Assembly: GCA_029263415.1 (NCBI GenBank)
Contig: JAJCXN010000009.1
Span: forward strand, 273,785 to 337,784
Direction of reading: 5' to 3'
Length of the DNA stretch: 64,000 bases
Source of the DNA: Acidobacteriota bacterium
Lineage (GTDB): Bacteria > Acidobacteriota > Thermoanaerobaculia > Multivoradales > Multivoraceae
A model generated the notes under the pieces. It was not told the DNA's origin and did not search any database. It saw only the letters and a list, made by a program, of their open reading frames with translations. A program made the translations under genes and the position numbers. Below are positions 1-8,404 of the stretch, piece after piece; positions within the stretch are counted from its first letter, which is position 1, and the number at the start of each line of letters is the position of its first letter.

Positions 1-571
1 AAGCGGTGAACGATCGGGTTCCAACCAAGGCAGGGAGGGCACCAGCGGCCAAGGCGGCTCTCGTCCGAGTCCGGGCGCCGACGGTCGATCCATGTCCCAA
101 GCAGGACAACAAGGCAATGCCGAAGGGCAAAGCCCCGGTGAGCGCCTGGGCCAGGGAGCACCCGCGCTGGGCTCGGGCAGCAGCAGCGGATCCCTTCAGC
201 CCGGAGCGTTCAGCGCCGAAGATATTCGCCAGCTCAGTCGCGAGGTGCGGGAGCGCCTGTTAGAGACCGAGGAGTTGCGCCAGTCCCTTGAACAGCAGGG
301 TGTGGACGTCAGTGATCTGAAGGACATTCAGCGCAACATGAATCGTTTGGATACACGCCAGTTGACCAATGATCCACTGGCCCTCGAGGCGCTGCGCCGC
401 AACATCGAGGAGCTCCGTCACTTCGAATTCGGCCTTTGGCGCGAACTAGGCCGTGACACCACCGAACTCAGGTCGCCCCGCGCTGAGCGAGCACCTGAGG
501 GCTACGAAGATGAGGCTGAGCGCTACTTTCGATCACTCGCCACCGAGGCAGGTGGCCAGCGCCCAAACTAA
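1..571 (+). CDS. C-terminal part of a low-complexity protein of unknown function (5' truncated)
   Basis: The reading frame is open from the first bases of the window to the TAA ending at 571, so this is the 3' end of a longer gene; the internal ATG at 92 is probably not the start. The first 60 or so visible residues are rich in Gly, Ser, Gln and Pro and look disordered. The last 110 residues are charged and helical, with FSAEDIRQLSREVRERLLE, then a second helical block ending in EFGLWRELGRD. I associate this tail with large uncharacterised membrane proteins found near von Willebrand/BatD-type genes in Acidobacteriota-like genomes, but that is from memory of style only. No catalytic motif is visible. 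It converges on glyA. Confidence 0.55.
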   Translation, partial: SGERSGSNQGREGTSGQGGSRPSPGADGRSMSQAGQQGNAEGQSPGERLGQGAPALGSGSSSGSLQPGAFSAEDIRQLSREVRERLLETEELRQSLEQQGVDVSDLKDIQRNMNRLDTRQLTNDPLALEALRRNIEELRHFEFGLWRELGRDTTELRSPRAERAPEGYEDEAERYFRSLATEAGGQRPN

Positions 572-707
572 ACGTTTGTGGCGCGGCGGACTAGATCGAT
601 TCCTAGATGCGATGCCGGACGACGTAGCCTGCGCAAGCGAGCTTGCCGCCACCGGGCCACGACCGGGCCGCCACCAGGGCGCCACACCAGGCCGAGGGAG
701 ACGCCTT

Positions 708-726
708 GGCCCGGGTCAGCCGGGCC
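708..726. terminator. GC-rich hairpin between the converging partial gene and glyA
   Basis: A perfect 7-bp stem (GGCCCGG / CCGGGCC) closes a 5-base loop and abuts the glyA stop codon at 726-728. There is no run of T on either side, so if it terminates transcription it is not a classic intrinsic terminator. It is placed where a bidirectional terminator would be expected. Confidence 0.4.
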
Positions 727-2018
727 TAGAGACCTGGGACCGGATAGCGAAGGCAGAGTTCCTCGACTTCGTCCCTGATTCGCGCCAACGTCGTTTCGTT
801 TTCATGCCCTTTGAGGGCATCGTCCATCCAAGCGGCAAGCTGCACCATCTCCGCTTGGCCAAAGCCGCGCGAGGTCGGCGCCGGGGTGCCCAAGCGGATA
901 CCTGACGGACGCATTGGGGGAAGTGGATCATCGGGGATGATCTGCTTGTTCACCGTGATCGACACCTTGTCCAACGTCTCTTCGGCCACATGGCCGTCTA
1001 TGCCGTAGCTGTCGACGGTGTTGACCACCATCAGGTGATTCTCAGTACCACCCGTCACCAAGTGTGCGCCTCGCTGACTCAATTCGGCCGCCAGAGTGCT
1101 CGCGTTGTTGATGGTGTCTTGGGCGTACTGCTTGAACTCTGGCTTAAGTGCTTTGCCCAGGGTGACTGCAATCCCTGCGATTGCATTCATGTGGGGTCCC
1201 CCCTGGAGGCCAGGAAAGACCGCCTTGTTGATCTGGAGCCTGAAGGGCTTGCGACAGAGAATCATGCCCCCTCGAGGCCCTTTCAGACTCTTGTGCGTTG
1301 TGGTGGTGACGATGTCGAAGCCATGATCGAAGGGATTGCTGAGCACACCGCCAGCGATCAGGCCGCCAATGTGGGAGACGTCGGCCATGGTGACTGCACC
1401 GACCTCCTTGGCTACTCGGGTGAACATCGAGTAGTCAAGGTCAAGGGGATAGGAGGAGTGACCGCACAACACCATCTGCGGCTTGTGCTCGTGGGCCAGC
1501 GCTCGCAGCTCTTCCTCGTTGATGCGGTGAGTCACCGGATCTGTCTTGTAGCGGACAAAGTTAAAGATCTTGCCCATGTGTGAAACCGGCGCTCCGTGAG
1601 TGAGGTGCCCGCCGTGAGAGAGATCCATCGCGAGGATCGTGTCGCCCGGATTGAGCACACCCATGTAGACCGCCTGGTTCATTGGAGAGCCTGAGAGCGG
1701 CTGGACGTTGGCGTGCTCGCAGCGAAAGAGCTTCTTGGCGCGCTTCACCGCAAGACGCTCGATGGCATCGGTGAACTCCTGGCCACCGTAGTAACGGCGG
1801 CCAGGGTAGCCCTCCGCGTACTTGTTGGTGAACACCGAGCCATTGCAGGCCAACACCTCGGGATAGGTATAGTTCTCGGAAGGAATCAACTCGATGCCAC
1901 GTCGTTGCCGATCTTCCTCTCCCAGGATCGCCTCGAAAATTGCAGGATCGGACTGCTCGAGGTCCCGCCATTGGCGGATGATGTGGTCGCGGTCGCTGTT
2001 GTTGGTGGTGCTGCTCAT
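726..2018 (-). CDS. glyA: Serine hydroxymethyltransferase
   Basis: A PLP enzyme of the cytoplasm that interconverts serine and glycine and charges tetrahydrofolate with a one-carbon unit. At 430 residues it has the normal bacterial length. Family motifs are clear: LIPSENYTYPEVL near the N-terminus, YAEGYPGRRYYGGQ, the active-site block TTTTHKSLKGPRGG containing the Schiff-base lysine, and the C-terminal IRLGTPAPTSRGFG. The start is ATG at 2018 with a GAGAG ribosome-binding sequence a few bases upstream. It is transcribed away from the tetR-etf operon across a 170-base spacer that carries the TetR-type operator. It fits the methyl-cycle theme of the window (ahcY, metK). Identification is secure. 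Confidence 0.97.
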   Translation of the reverse strand: MSSTTNNSDRDHIIRQWRDLEQSDPAIFEAILGEEDRQRRGIELIPSENYTYPEVLACNGSVFTNKYAEGYPGRRYYGGQEFTDAIERLAVKRAKKLFRCEHANVQPLSGSPMNQAVYMGVLNPGDTILAMDLSHGGHLTHGAPVSHMGKIFNFVRYKTDPVTHRINEEELRALAHEHKPQMVLCGHSSYPLDLDYSMFTRVAKEVGAVTMADVSHIGGLIAGGVLSNPFDHGFDIVTTTTHKSLKGPRGGMILCRKPFRLQINKAVFPGLQGGPHMNAIAGIAVTLGKALKPEFKQYAQDTINNASTLAAELSQRGAHLVTGGTENHLMVVNTVDSYGIDGHVAEETLDKVSITVNKQIIPDDPLPPMRPSGIRLGTPAPTSRGFGQAEMVQLAAWMDDALKGHENETTLARIRDEVEELCLRYPVPGL

Positions 2019-2071
2019 CTGAGTCTCTCGTTGGATGGTCTTGGGTTCTTGATACGGAATGGGCTTGACGC

Positions 2072-2099
2072 TTTACTTCTACCGGTCGGTCGGTAGAAT
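2072..2099 (+). promoter_or_regulatory. Probable tetR promoter
   Basis: TTTACT (2072-2077) and TAGAAT (2094-2099) with a 16-base spacer form a plausible sigma-70 promoter reading towards tetR. The palindrome at 2077-2098 covers the whole spacer and most of the -10, which is the arrangement expected for repression. The -35 match is weak. Confidence 0.45.
2077..2098. promoter_or_regulatory. 22-bp palindromic operator between glyA and tetR
   Basis: Two perfect 8-base arms, TTCTACCG and CGGTAGAA, flank the six bases GTCGGT. This size and symmetry is typical of sites bound by dimers of TetR-family repressors. It lies in the divergent spacer just upstream of the TetR gene at 2189, so autoregulation and control of the downstream etf genes is the simplest reading. 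It could also affect glyA, whose start is about 60 bases away. Confidence 0.7.
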
Positions 2100-2188
2100 T
2101 GGCATAGCATCCGAGAGGTCAATCTCGACCCTCTGTGCTTCTGCTGGTTCCAATCCGGTTCCGATCTACTGTGAGAGTCTAGCCTGCC

Positions 2189-2863
2189 ATGGCGCCTACA
2201 CCTGACACCGTTTCCAAAGAAGACAAGTCACCAGACTCGGCGGCAATGCCTAGCGCTGGGGAGAGCAGTGTTGACTCAGACAAGACCCGGACTATCTTTC
2301 GCGTCGCTGCTCGCATCTTTTCCGAGCGCGGCTTTCATGCAACCTCCATCAACGAGATTGCAGAAGCCGTCCAGCTCACCAAAGCCGGGCTCTACTACTA
2401 CATCAAGGGCAAGGGCGACCTGCTCTTCCGCATCATGGACCATGCCATGGAAACCATCGAAGAACAGGTGGTCAGTGCGGCCGAGAAAGAAACCGATCCA
2501 GAACGCAGGCTCGAAGCGGTCGTTCGTAAGCACGCGGCGCTGGTGACACAGCCGGCCAGTGCACCTTTCGCTATCCTTGTCGACGAACTCAGCGGCCTGG
2601 CACCCGAGTTGCGTGAGAAGATCGCAGCGCGGCAAAAACGTTACGTTGATTTCATCCGCCAAACGCTGCATCAGCTCGAAGATGATGGCAAGCTCCGCCC
2701 GAATGTTGATTGCTTGGCAGCCTCCTATGCACTCCTCGGCATGGTCTTGTGGAGTTCGCGCTGGTACCGCCAGGGTGGCAAGCTCGACTCCGACCAAGTC
2801 GCCGACCAATTGGCTGCAATGGCGCTCAATGGGCTACTCAAGCAACCGGCGCCGGCTGCTTAG
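2189..2863 (+). CDS. TetR/AcrR-family regulator of the adjacent ETF operon
   Basis: A 224-residue DNA-binding repressor. A polar N-terminal extension of about 30 residues precedes the TetR helix-turn-helix (FRVAARIFSERGFHATSINEIA, then LTKAGLYYYIKGKGDL), followed by an all-helical ligand domain of the kind seen in KstR2- and FadR-like regulators that sense acyl-CoA. The start is the ATG at 2189; an internal ATG after the extension is possible. The gene is 74 bases upstream of etfB on the same strand and has a palindromic operator at its promoter. From the context I infer control of fatty-acid or acyl-CoA oxidation by an acyl-CoA ligand. The ligand itself is not deducible from sequence. Confidence 0.85.
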   Translation: MAPTPDTVSKEDKSPDSAAMPSAGESSVDSDKTRTIFRVAARIFSERGFHATSINEIAEAVQLTKAGLYYYIKGKGDLLFRIMDHAMETIEEQVVSAAEKETDPERRLEAVVRKHAALVTQPASAPFAILVDELSGLAPELREKIAARQKRYVDFIRQTLHQLEDDGKLRPNVDCLAASYALLGMVLWSSRWYRQGGKLDSDQVADQLAAMALNGLLKQPAPAA

Positions 2864-2937
2864 ACTCAAACCCGACGTTCAAACTCGACTTCAATCTCAA
2901 AATAGACAGCAACGACTCATCGCGGAGACCAACTGAA

Positions 2938-3741
2938 ATGAAGATCCTCGTCTGCATCAAGCAGATCCTCGACCCTGACATGCCGGCTCGTGACTTTAAG
3001 GTCAACGCCGAAACGAAGGAAGCAGAACGTGGGGGAGCCAATCTGGTGACCAACATTTTCTGCGAGAACGCACTCGAAACCGCGCTCCAGATCAAAGAGA
3101 AGACTTCAGGCAAGGTGACAGCACTGTCCTACGGTACCGATGACACCGAAGACTCGCTGCGCAAGGCGCTAGCGATGACGGTCGATGAAGCAGCTCTAAT
3201 CCTGCGCGAGGGTGACTCCAACCCGGATGCCGAAGCAGTAGCGAAGGTGCTCGCCGCTGCGATCACCAAGCTCGGAGAGTTCGACTTGATCCTCATGGGG
3301 CGCGAATCCGGTGACTGGGGAGTCGGCCAAACCGGTGGTCTCCTGGCTGAGGAACTCGGCTTACCCTCCCTCGCCTTCGTCGATTCGATCGAGGCAAATG
3401 ACGGCACCCTGACAATGCGTCGCCAAACGGACAGCGGCACCGAGACTGCCACTGTCACCGGGCCTGCGCTGGCATTGATCACCAACAACGAATTCAACGT
3501 CCCGCGCATCCCCAAAACCCGCGATGTGATGATGTCTTACCGCAAACCCCTCGAGAAGTTTTCGCTCGCCGACATCGGCCTGAGCGCTGAGGATGTCAGC
3601 GGCTCCTCCTTCTATGAAGTCACGGACCTCTCGATCCCAACCAAGGATGTCCAGTGCGAGTTTGTCGAGGGCGATTCGATCGACGAAAAGATCGGTGTTC
3701 TCGCCTCGAAGATTCAACCCGTGGTTGCGGCCAACTCCTAA
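2938..3741 (+). CDS. etfB: Electron transfer flavoprotein, beta subunit
   Basis: The AMP-binding subunit of the ETF heterodimer, which collects electrons from acyl-CoA and related dehydrogenases. The true start is the ATG at 2938 (MKILVCIKQILDP), preceded by GGAG; this gives 267 residues, normal for the family, and removes a spurious upstream extension. Typical segments are visible: ALSYGTDDTEDSLRKALAM, ILMGRESGDWGVGQTG and the C-terminal NEFNVPRIPKTRDVMMSYRK, which carries the conserved Arg/Lys-rich ETF-beta signature. etfA follows after 36 bases. The pair belongs to the group feeding a membrane quinone reductase, given the next gene. Confidence 0.95.
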   Translation: MKILVCIKQILDPDMPARDFKVNAETKEAERGGANLVTNIFCENALETALQIKEKTSGKVTALSYGTDDTEDSLRKALAMTVDEAALILREGDSNPDAEAVAKVLAAAITKLGEFDLILMGRESGDWGVGQTGGLLAEELGLPSLAFVDSIEANDGTLTMRRQTDSGTETATVTGPALALITNNEFNVPRIPKTRDVMMSYRKPLEKFSLADIGLSAEDVSGSSFYEVTDLSIPTKDVQCEFVEGDSIDEKIGVLASKIQPVVAANS

Positions 3742-3777
3742 GCTCCCGAGCAGCAAAGAAAGTACAAAGGTATTTCA

Positions 3778-4743
3778 ATGAGCAATGTCATCGTCGTTCT
3801 CTTCGGCAACAACGGCTGGGATCGGTCCGCTGAAGGTGCTGCTGGTACCGGCCAGCGCTTGGCCCAATCCACCGGCGGCAACCTGAATGTCGTCTTCCTA
3901 GGCGACGCATCTAAAGAAGCCAGGGACGGGGCGGCAGCCTGCGCAGCGTCGGTGGTTGTGGTCAATCAACCAGAACTGGCCGAGTACCAACCCGAAGCCG
4001 CGCTCGAGGCGGCCCAAAAGGCATGTGCAGAGATCTCCGACACAAGCGTCGTGTTGTTTGGCAACGACACCTACAGCCAAGAACTGGTGCCGCGCCTCGC
4101 GCATCGGCTCGGCGGGTGCTCGTTGGCTGATGTTCAAGGCGTCACTGCAGACGGTGGCCAGGTCTTAGCGACCCGCTCGGCGTATGGCGGCAAGGCGATG
4201 TCGACCTACTCGATGAAAAAGACGCCGGTTGTGCTGTGGGTCCGAGCTCGCGCCATGGATCCGGCGACCCCAGGCGCTGGTGGTTCGCTGGAGGAGAAGG
4301 CCTACGAGCTGGCCACACCCCGCCTTACCATCACCAGCCGAGATGTGCTTGAGAGCGAAGGCCCGAGCTTGGAAGATGCATCCATCATTGTTTCCGGCGG
4401 CCGTGGCCTGGGTGGTCCTGAGGCGTTCGAGAACGAGCTCAAGGGTCTGGCAACAGCGATGCACGCAGTCCAAGGTGCGTCCCGCGCCGCGTGTGATGCT
4501 GGTTGGGTGCCGCCCAACTGGCAAGTGGGCCAGACCGGCAAGAAGGTTGCTCCGGAGCTCTACCTTGCAATCGCGATCTCTGGTGCCAGCCAGCACTTGC
4601 TGGGCATGGGCGACTCCAAAATGATCGCCGCTATCAACACGGACCCGGATGCCCCGATCTTCAAGCACTGCAGCTTCGGTATTGTTGAGGACTACAAGAA
4701 CGTGGTGGCGCCTTTGACGGAGAAGCTCAACTCCATGGGTTGA
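3778..4743 (+). CDS. etfA: Electron transfer flavoprotein, alpha subunit
   Basis: The FAD-binding subunit, 321 residues. The C-terminal FAD domain is diagnostic: SGGRGLGGPEAFE, then VGQTGKKVAPELYLAIAISG, SGASQHLLGM and AAINTDPDAPIF. The N-terminal domain resembles the beta subunit, as in all ETFs. It starts with ATG at 3778 after an AGCAAAGAAAG stretch and is followed 63 bases later by the Fe-S quinone oxidoreductase, which together make a complete route from acyl-CoA dehydrogenases to the quinone pool. I see no extra NADH- or bifurcation-specific domain; whether the ETF bifurcates cannot be settled by eye. Confidence 0.95.
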   Translation: MSNVIVVLFGNNGWDRSAEGAAGTGQRLAQSTGGNLNVVFLGDASKEARDGAAACAASVVVVNQPELAEYQPEAALEAAQKACAEISDTSVVLFGNDTYSQELVPRLAHRLGGCSLADVQGVTADGGQVLATRSAYGGKAMSTYSMKKTPVVLWVRARAMDPATPGAGGSLEEKAYELATPRLTITSRDVLESEGPSLEDASIIVSGGRGLGGPEAFENELKGLATAMHAVQGASRAACDAGWVPPNWQVGQTGKKVAPELYLAIAISGASQHLLGMGDSKMIAAINTDPDAPIFKHCSFGIVEDYKNVVAPLTEKLNSMG

Positions 4744-4806
4744 TCCGGTAGCGCTTTGCTCCAGCGCACCGCTTAGAACGCATCTCACCAACTCGAAGGA
4801 AGTCCT

Positions 4807-6936
4807 ATGTCCTCAATCCCAGCCGGTGTACCGACTCGCGAGATCTACTGGAACGTTCCGTTTCACGACCTTCTCTACGTGTTCTTGGTTCCGACTCTGG
4901 CGATTGCGGCTTGGGGCGTCTATCGGCGGGTCCGCTTGTGGAGGGCCGGCCAGCCGATCCTGCGCTTTGATCGGCTAGGCGAGCGCTTGGATCTCTTCGT
5001 CAAGGACGTCTTGGCGCAAGGCCGGGTGGTGCGCAGCAGCTATGCCGCGTTCTTTCATACCGGCTTGGTGATCGGTTTCTTGGTGTTGTTCGCAGCGACT
5101 ACGGTGGTCGCGATCCAAGCAGACCTGAAGATCCCGATCATGCAGGGGCCGTTCTATCTGTTCTTTCAATCGCTGACCGTCGACCTGTTTGGCCTCTACG
5201 TTTTGGTCGGTTGCGCCATGGCTGGGTACCGGCGGTGGAAGACCAAGCCCGCCAAGTTGGTTTACACCGACGAGGCCACGCGCCTGGTGCTGTTGATTGG
5301 GGTGATATCGCTCACCGGATTCTTGTGCGAAGGCTGGCGGATTGCGGTGACCGACGATCCGTGGGGTGGCTGGTCGCCGGTCGGATTCGTTTTCGCTGCA
5401 GCGTCTGACTCAATGATGAGCGACAGCCTGATGAAGACTTTGCACACAGGAACCTGGTGGTTCCACATGGCGTTGTCGTTTGGTTTCGTCGCCTGGGCGC
5501 CTTACACCAAGATGCTGCACGTGCTGACCTCGCCGCTCAACATCTTCACTGCCAACCTCGACGGCTATGGAGCGAGCCTCAAACCGCTCGACTTCGAAAA
5601 GGCCGAGCGTCTGGGCGTGAACGCGTTGACCGATTTCACCTGGAAGGACTTGCTCGATCTCGACGCATGCACTGAGTGCGGTCGGTGCACCGCCGTTTGC
5701 CCGGCGAACACCGTCGGCAAGACGCTGTCTCCGCGCGACATCATCCTCGATCTGCGCGAGCTGATGCACAACAATGCGCCTGCGCTGCTGACCACGCTCG
5801 GCGCCAACGGAGCCGGCACGAAGGGCGCTGACTCTTCCGCGCCCGCTGGTGCAATCGACGCAGCGGCAACGCTGCCCCCTGTCATTCGCGAAGGCACACC
5901 GCTTGACCCCGAGGCGCTCTTTTCATGCACCACCTGTGCAGCGTGCATGGAAGCATGCCCGGTGCACATCGAGCAGCTACCGAAGATCATCGACGCTCGC
6001 CGTTATCTGGTGATGGAAGAAGCGGAGTTCCCCGAGGGAATGATGAATGCGATCACTTCGCTCGAGAGTCGGCAGCATCCATTCCCTGGGACCCAGTTCA
6101 ACCGCACTGACTGGGCCGAGGGCCTTGGACTCGACGTCCTGGGCGACATGGAAGATCCCACCGAAGCCGAAGTGGTTTTCTGGGTAGGTTGCGGCGGTGC
6201 ACTGGTTGAGCGGAACCGATCCACCGTGCGCGCGACCGCAAAGTTGCTCAAACGAGCGGGAGTCAAGTTCGCAATCCTCGGTCGCGAAGAGTCCTGCACC
6301 GGTGATCCGGCACGCCGCATCGGCAACGAGTTCTTGTACGAGATGTTGGCAAAAGGCAATGTCGAGACCCTGAACAAATACGGCACCAAGCAAATCGTCA
6401 CCTCATGCCCACACTGCTTCAACAGCTTCAAGAACGAGTATCCACAATTCGGTGGCGACTATCAGGTGCACCACCACAGCCAGTACTTACAAGAGTTGGT
6501 TGAAGACGGTCGATTGCTCAACGGCAAAGACGACGTTGAAAAGAAGCTTGATCGCAAGGTCGTCTACCACGACCCATGCTACTTAGGCCGCCACAACGGT
6601 GAGTACAAAGCACCTCGCGCGTTGCTTGATGGCGCCCTCAACACCAAGCGGGAAGAGGTCGCTCGCAGCGGCCGCGACTCCTTCTGCTGCGGCGGCGGCG
6701 GCGGCATGATGTACATCGACGAGAAGCCGGACCAGCGGGTCAACCAGGAGCGCGCCTCACAGCTGCTCGAGAGCGGCGCTGACACCGTCGCTGTTGGTTG
6801 TCCGTTCTGCGCCACCATGCTCGAGGATGGCGTTAACGCTCGTAAGGGAGATCGCGAAGTGAGCGTGATGGACATCGCCGAGCTGTTGCTCGAAGCCGCA
6901 GGCGACGACGAGGCCTCAGCCCCTGTCGCGGAGTAG
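4807..6936 (+). CDS. Membrane Fe-S oxidoreductase, probable ETF:(mena)quinone oxidoreductase (EMO/FadF type)
   Basis: A 709-residue protein that most likely takes electrons from reduced EtfBA and passes them to quinone. The N-terminal 240 residues hold about five membrane helices of the NarI/heme-b type. Two ferredoxin-like motifs follow: CTECGRCTAVCP (near residue 288) and CTTCAACMEACP (near 375). Two CCG (heterodisulfide-reductase) domains end the protein: the first has the variant ESCTGDPARR plus SCPHC, the second the complete FCCGGGGGMM plus GCPFC. This architecture matches the EMO proteins described from Geobacter and Syntrophus and the Bacillus FadF family. It is the last gene of the tetR-etfB-etfA set. 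The electron donor is inferred from context. Confidence 0.85.
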   Translation: MSSIPAGVPTREIYWNVPFHDLLYVFLVPTLAIAAWGVYRRVRLWRAGQPILRFDRLGERLDLFVKDVLAQGRVVRSSYAAFFHTGLVIGFLVLFAATTVVAIQADLKIPIMQGPFYLFFQSLTVDLFGLYVLVGCAMAGYRRWKTKPAKLVYTDEATRLVLLIGVISLTGFLCEGWRIAVTDDPWGGWSPVGFVFAAASDSMMSDSLMKTLHTGTWWFHMALSFGFVAWAPYTKMLHVLTSPLNIFTANLDGYGASLKPLDFEKAERLGVNALTDFTWKDLLDLDACTECGRCTAVCPANTVGKTLSPRDIILDLRELMHNNAPALLTTLGANGAGTKGADSSAPAGAIDAAATLPPVIREGTPLDPEALFSCTTCAACMEACPVHIEQLPKIIDARRYLVMEEAEFPEGMMNAITSLESRQHPFPGTQFNRTDWAEGLGLDVLGDMEDPTEAEVVFWVGCGGALVERNRSTVRATAKLLKRAGVKFAILGREESCTGDPARRIGNEFLYEMLAKGNVETLNKYGTKQIVTSCPHCFNSFKNEYPQFGGDYQVHHHSQYLQELVEDGRLLNGKDDVEKKLDRKVVYHDPCYLGRHNGEYKAPRALLDGALNTKREEVARSGRDSFCCGGGGGMMYIDEKPDQRVNQERASQLLESGADTVAVGCPFCATMLEDGVNARKGDREVSVMDIAELLLEAAGDDEASAPVAE

Positions 6937-6958
6937 GCTGCCCGCGGACGAGCGCGGT

Positions 6959-8185
6959 TTGCGCACGCTTGCAGTCTCTTGCGCTGTCATAGCGCTGAGT
7001 TCACTTGCCCTCGGCTGCTCGCCAATTGAGCCATCGGAAGAGGGTCGCGGGGGTTCTAGCAAGCAGGACCTGCTCTATGTCTGGGCTTTCGATAGCGATA
7101 AGCAGAGCAGTGACTTCCTCGCCGTGGTCCAGGCCGACGCAGACGCTGATGACTATGGCGAGGTGATCGAGACGGTGCCGGTCGGCCTAGCCGGTGGAGC
7201 ACACCACACCGAACATCGCATGCCTGACGACAAGATCTTCTTCGCCAATGCCTTTGCTGGAGGCACCACCTTCCTGTTTGATGCGGGAGGTCCTGGCACA
7301 CCACGCATTGCGGGTTCGTTTCGTAGTCGAGCCTCTTTCACTTTCCCGCACAGCTTCGAGCGGCTACCCAGCGGCAACGTGCTCGCGACGTTTCAGAATC
7401 TCGGTGAAGGCAATGTACTGGCTGGCGGATTGGTGGAGCTTGATGCAGCGGGGAAGTTTGTCCGTGGCAGCGAGGCAGCGGATCCTGCGGATCCGGAGTT
7501 GCGCCCCTATAGCTTGGTGATCCTGCCTAAGATCGATCGAGTTGTGAGCACCACAGCGGACATGCGCGGCCAGCTACGTGCGACCTCAATTCAGGTGTGG
7601 CGATTGTCGGATCTTCAACTACTGAAGACGATTCAGCTACCGTCCGGAGAGCGCGGCGATGAGAATGTGATGCCTGCTGAGCCCCGTGCCTTGCCCGACG
7701 GAGAGACCGTGATCGTCAACAGCTTCTCGTGCGGCCTTTTCATGCTGAGCGAACTCGACAGCCTGGAACCACAGGCCCGCTACCTCAGGAACTTCCCATA
7801 CCAGCCGCCACACCGTTGCGCCTTAGCGGTTCTTGCTGGGTCTTTCTGGATTCAAACTGTACCGACCAGCGAAGCTTTGGTCAGCCTCGACCTGAGCGAC
7901 CCCACAGCACCCACGGTCGTCCAGGAGCTGAAGCTCGGTGAGGACTATCGCCCGCATTGGATCTCTGCCGATCAGACCCAAAACAGAATCGTTGCGACCG
8001 GCCGGGGCGCGATGGAACATCGAGTGGTCTTGGTCAGCCTCGATCCTAAGACCGGAAGAATGACGATTGCACCCAACGGCGGAGGCGACCTTGCGGGCAG
8101 TGCTGGCATCCGGTTCGACCGCACCGATTGGCCGCACGGCTCCACTGGCCCAGCAACCCCACATGGAGCGCTCTACCGCCACTGA
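6959..8185 (+). CDS. Lipoprotein related to selenium-binding protein 56 / methanethiol oxidase
   Basis: A 408-residue exported lipoprotein with a TTG start at 6959, a signal peptide and the lipobox LALGC. The rest follows the order of segments in the SBP56 beta-propeller family: DFLAVVQADADADDYGEV, the histidine cluster GGAHHTEH, FPHSFERLPSGNVLATF, GGLVELDAAGKFV, PYSLVILPKIDRVVST and QVWRLSDLQLLKTI. Bacterial SBP56 proteins include copper-dependent periplasmic methanethiol oxidases, and the paired histidines here could be metal ligands. It starts 22 bases after the Fe-S oxidoreductase and lies just upstream of the SahR-like regulator and ahcY, so a role in sulfur or methyl metabolism is plausible but unproven. 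Other propeller lipoproteins remain possible. Confidence 0.65.
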   Translation: MRTLAVSCAVIALSSLALGCSPIEPSEEGRGGSSKQDLLYVWAFDSDKQSSDFLAVVQADADADDYGEVIETVPVGLAGGAHHTEHRMPDDKIFFANAFAGGTTFLFDAGGPGTPRIAGSFRSRASFTFPHSFERLPSGNVLATFQNLGEGNVLAGGLVELDAAGKFVRGSEAADPADPELRPYSLVILPKIDRVVSTTADMRGQLRATSIQVWRLSDLQLLKTIQLPSGERGDENVMPAEPRALPDGETVIVNSFSCGLFMLSELDSLEPQARYLRNFPYQPPHRCALAVLAGSFWIQTVPTSEALVSLDLSDPTAPTVVQELKLGEDYRPHWISADQTQNRIVATGRGAMEHRVVLVSLDPKTGRMTIAPNGGGDLAGSAGIRFDRTDWPHGSTGPATPHGALYRH

Positions 8186-8346
8186 CCGATCGCCGTCGGA
8201 ACGGGTCTTGAGCCCCGGTCGGAGTTTTTCAAACCGATTGGCATCGTCCGGACCCAGCGGTTTCCGTCGCACGCGGCGGGTTCGCGGTTGGTCCCTCGGC
8301 AGACAAGACGAGCCGTGCGCTCGCTCGCGTTTCGCCTTGCGACGAC

Positions 8347-8375
8347 TTGCAAACAGCTGTCGGCAACCCTATAAT
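8347..8375 (+). promoter_or_regulatory. Strong promoter of the sahR-ahcY unit
   Basis: TTGCAA (8347-8352) and a perfect TATAAT (8370-8375) are separated by exactly 17 bases. The predicted transcription start falls at about 8382, on the first base of the palindromic operator. Confidence 0.8.
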
Positions 8376-8381
8376 CCACAC

Positions 8382-8397
8382 ATCCGGATATCCGGAT
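8382..8397. promoter_or_regulatory. Perfect 16-bp palindromic operator at the transcription start of the SahR-like gene
   Basis: The sequence ATCCGGAT repeated head to tail reads the same on both strands. It sits at about +1 to +16 relative to the promoter at 8347-8375 and 8 bases before the regulator's ATG. ArsR-family dimers bind short palindromes of this kind, so autoregulation and control of ahcY are expected. I did not find a second copy in the window, including upstream of metK. Confidence 0.75.
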
Positions 8398-8404
8398 CTT
8401 TGCC

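Noticed and set aside
453..905. Plus-strand open frame of 150 codons overlapping the partial gene and glyA
   Set aside because: It overlaps real genes on both sides and has an arginine/glycine-rich composition typical of a shadow frame.
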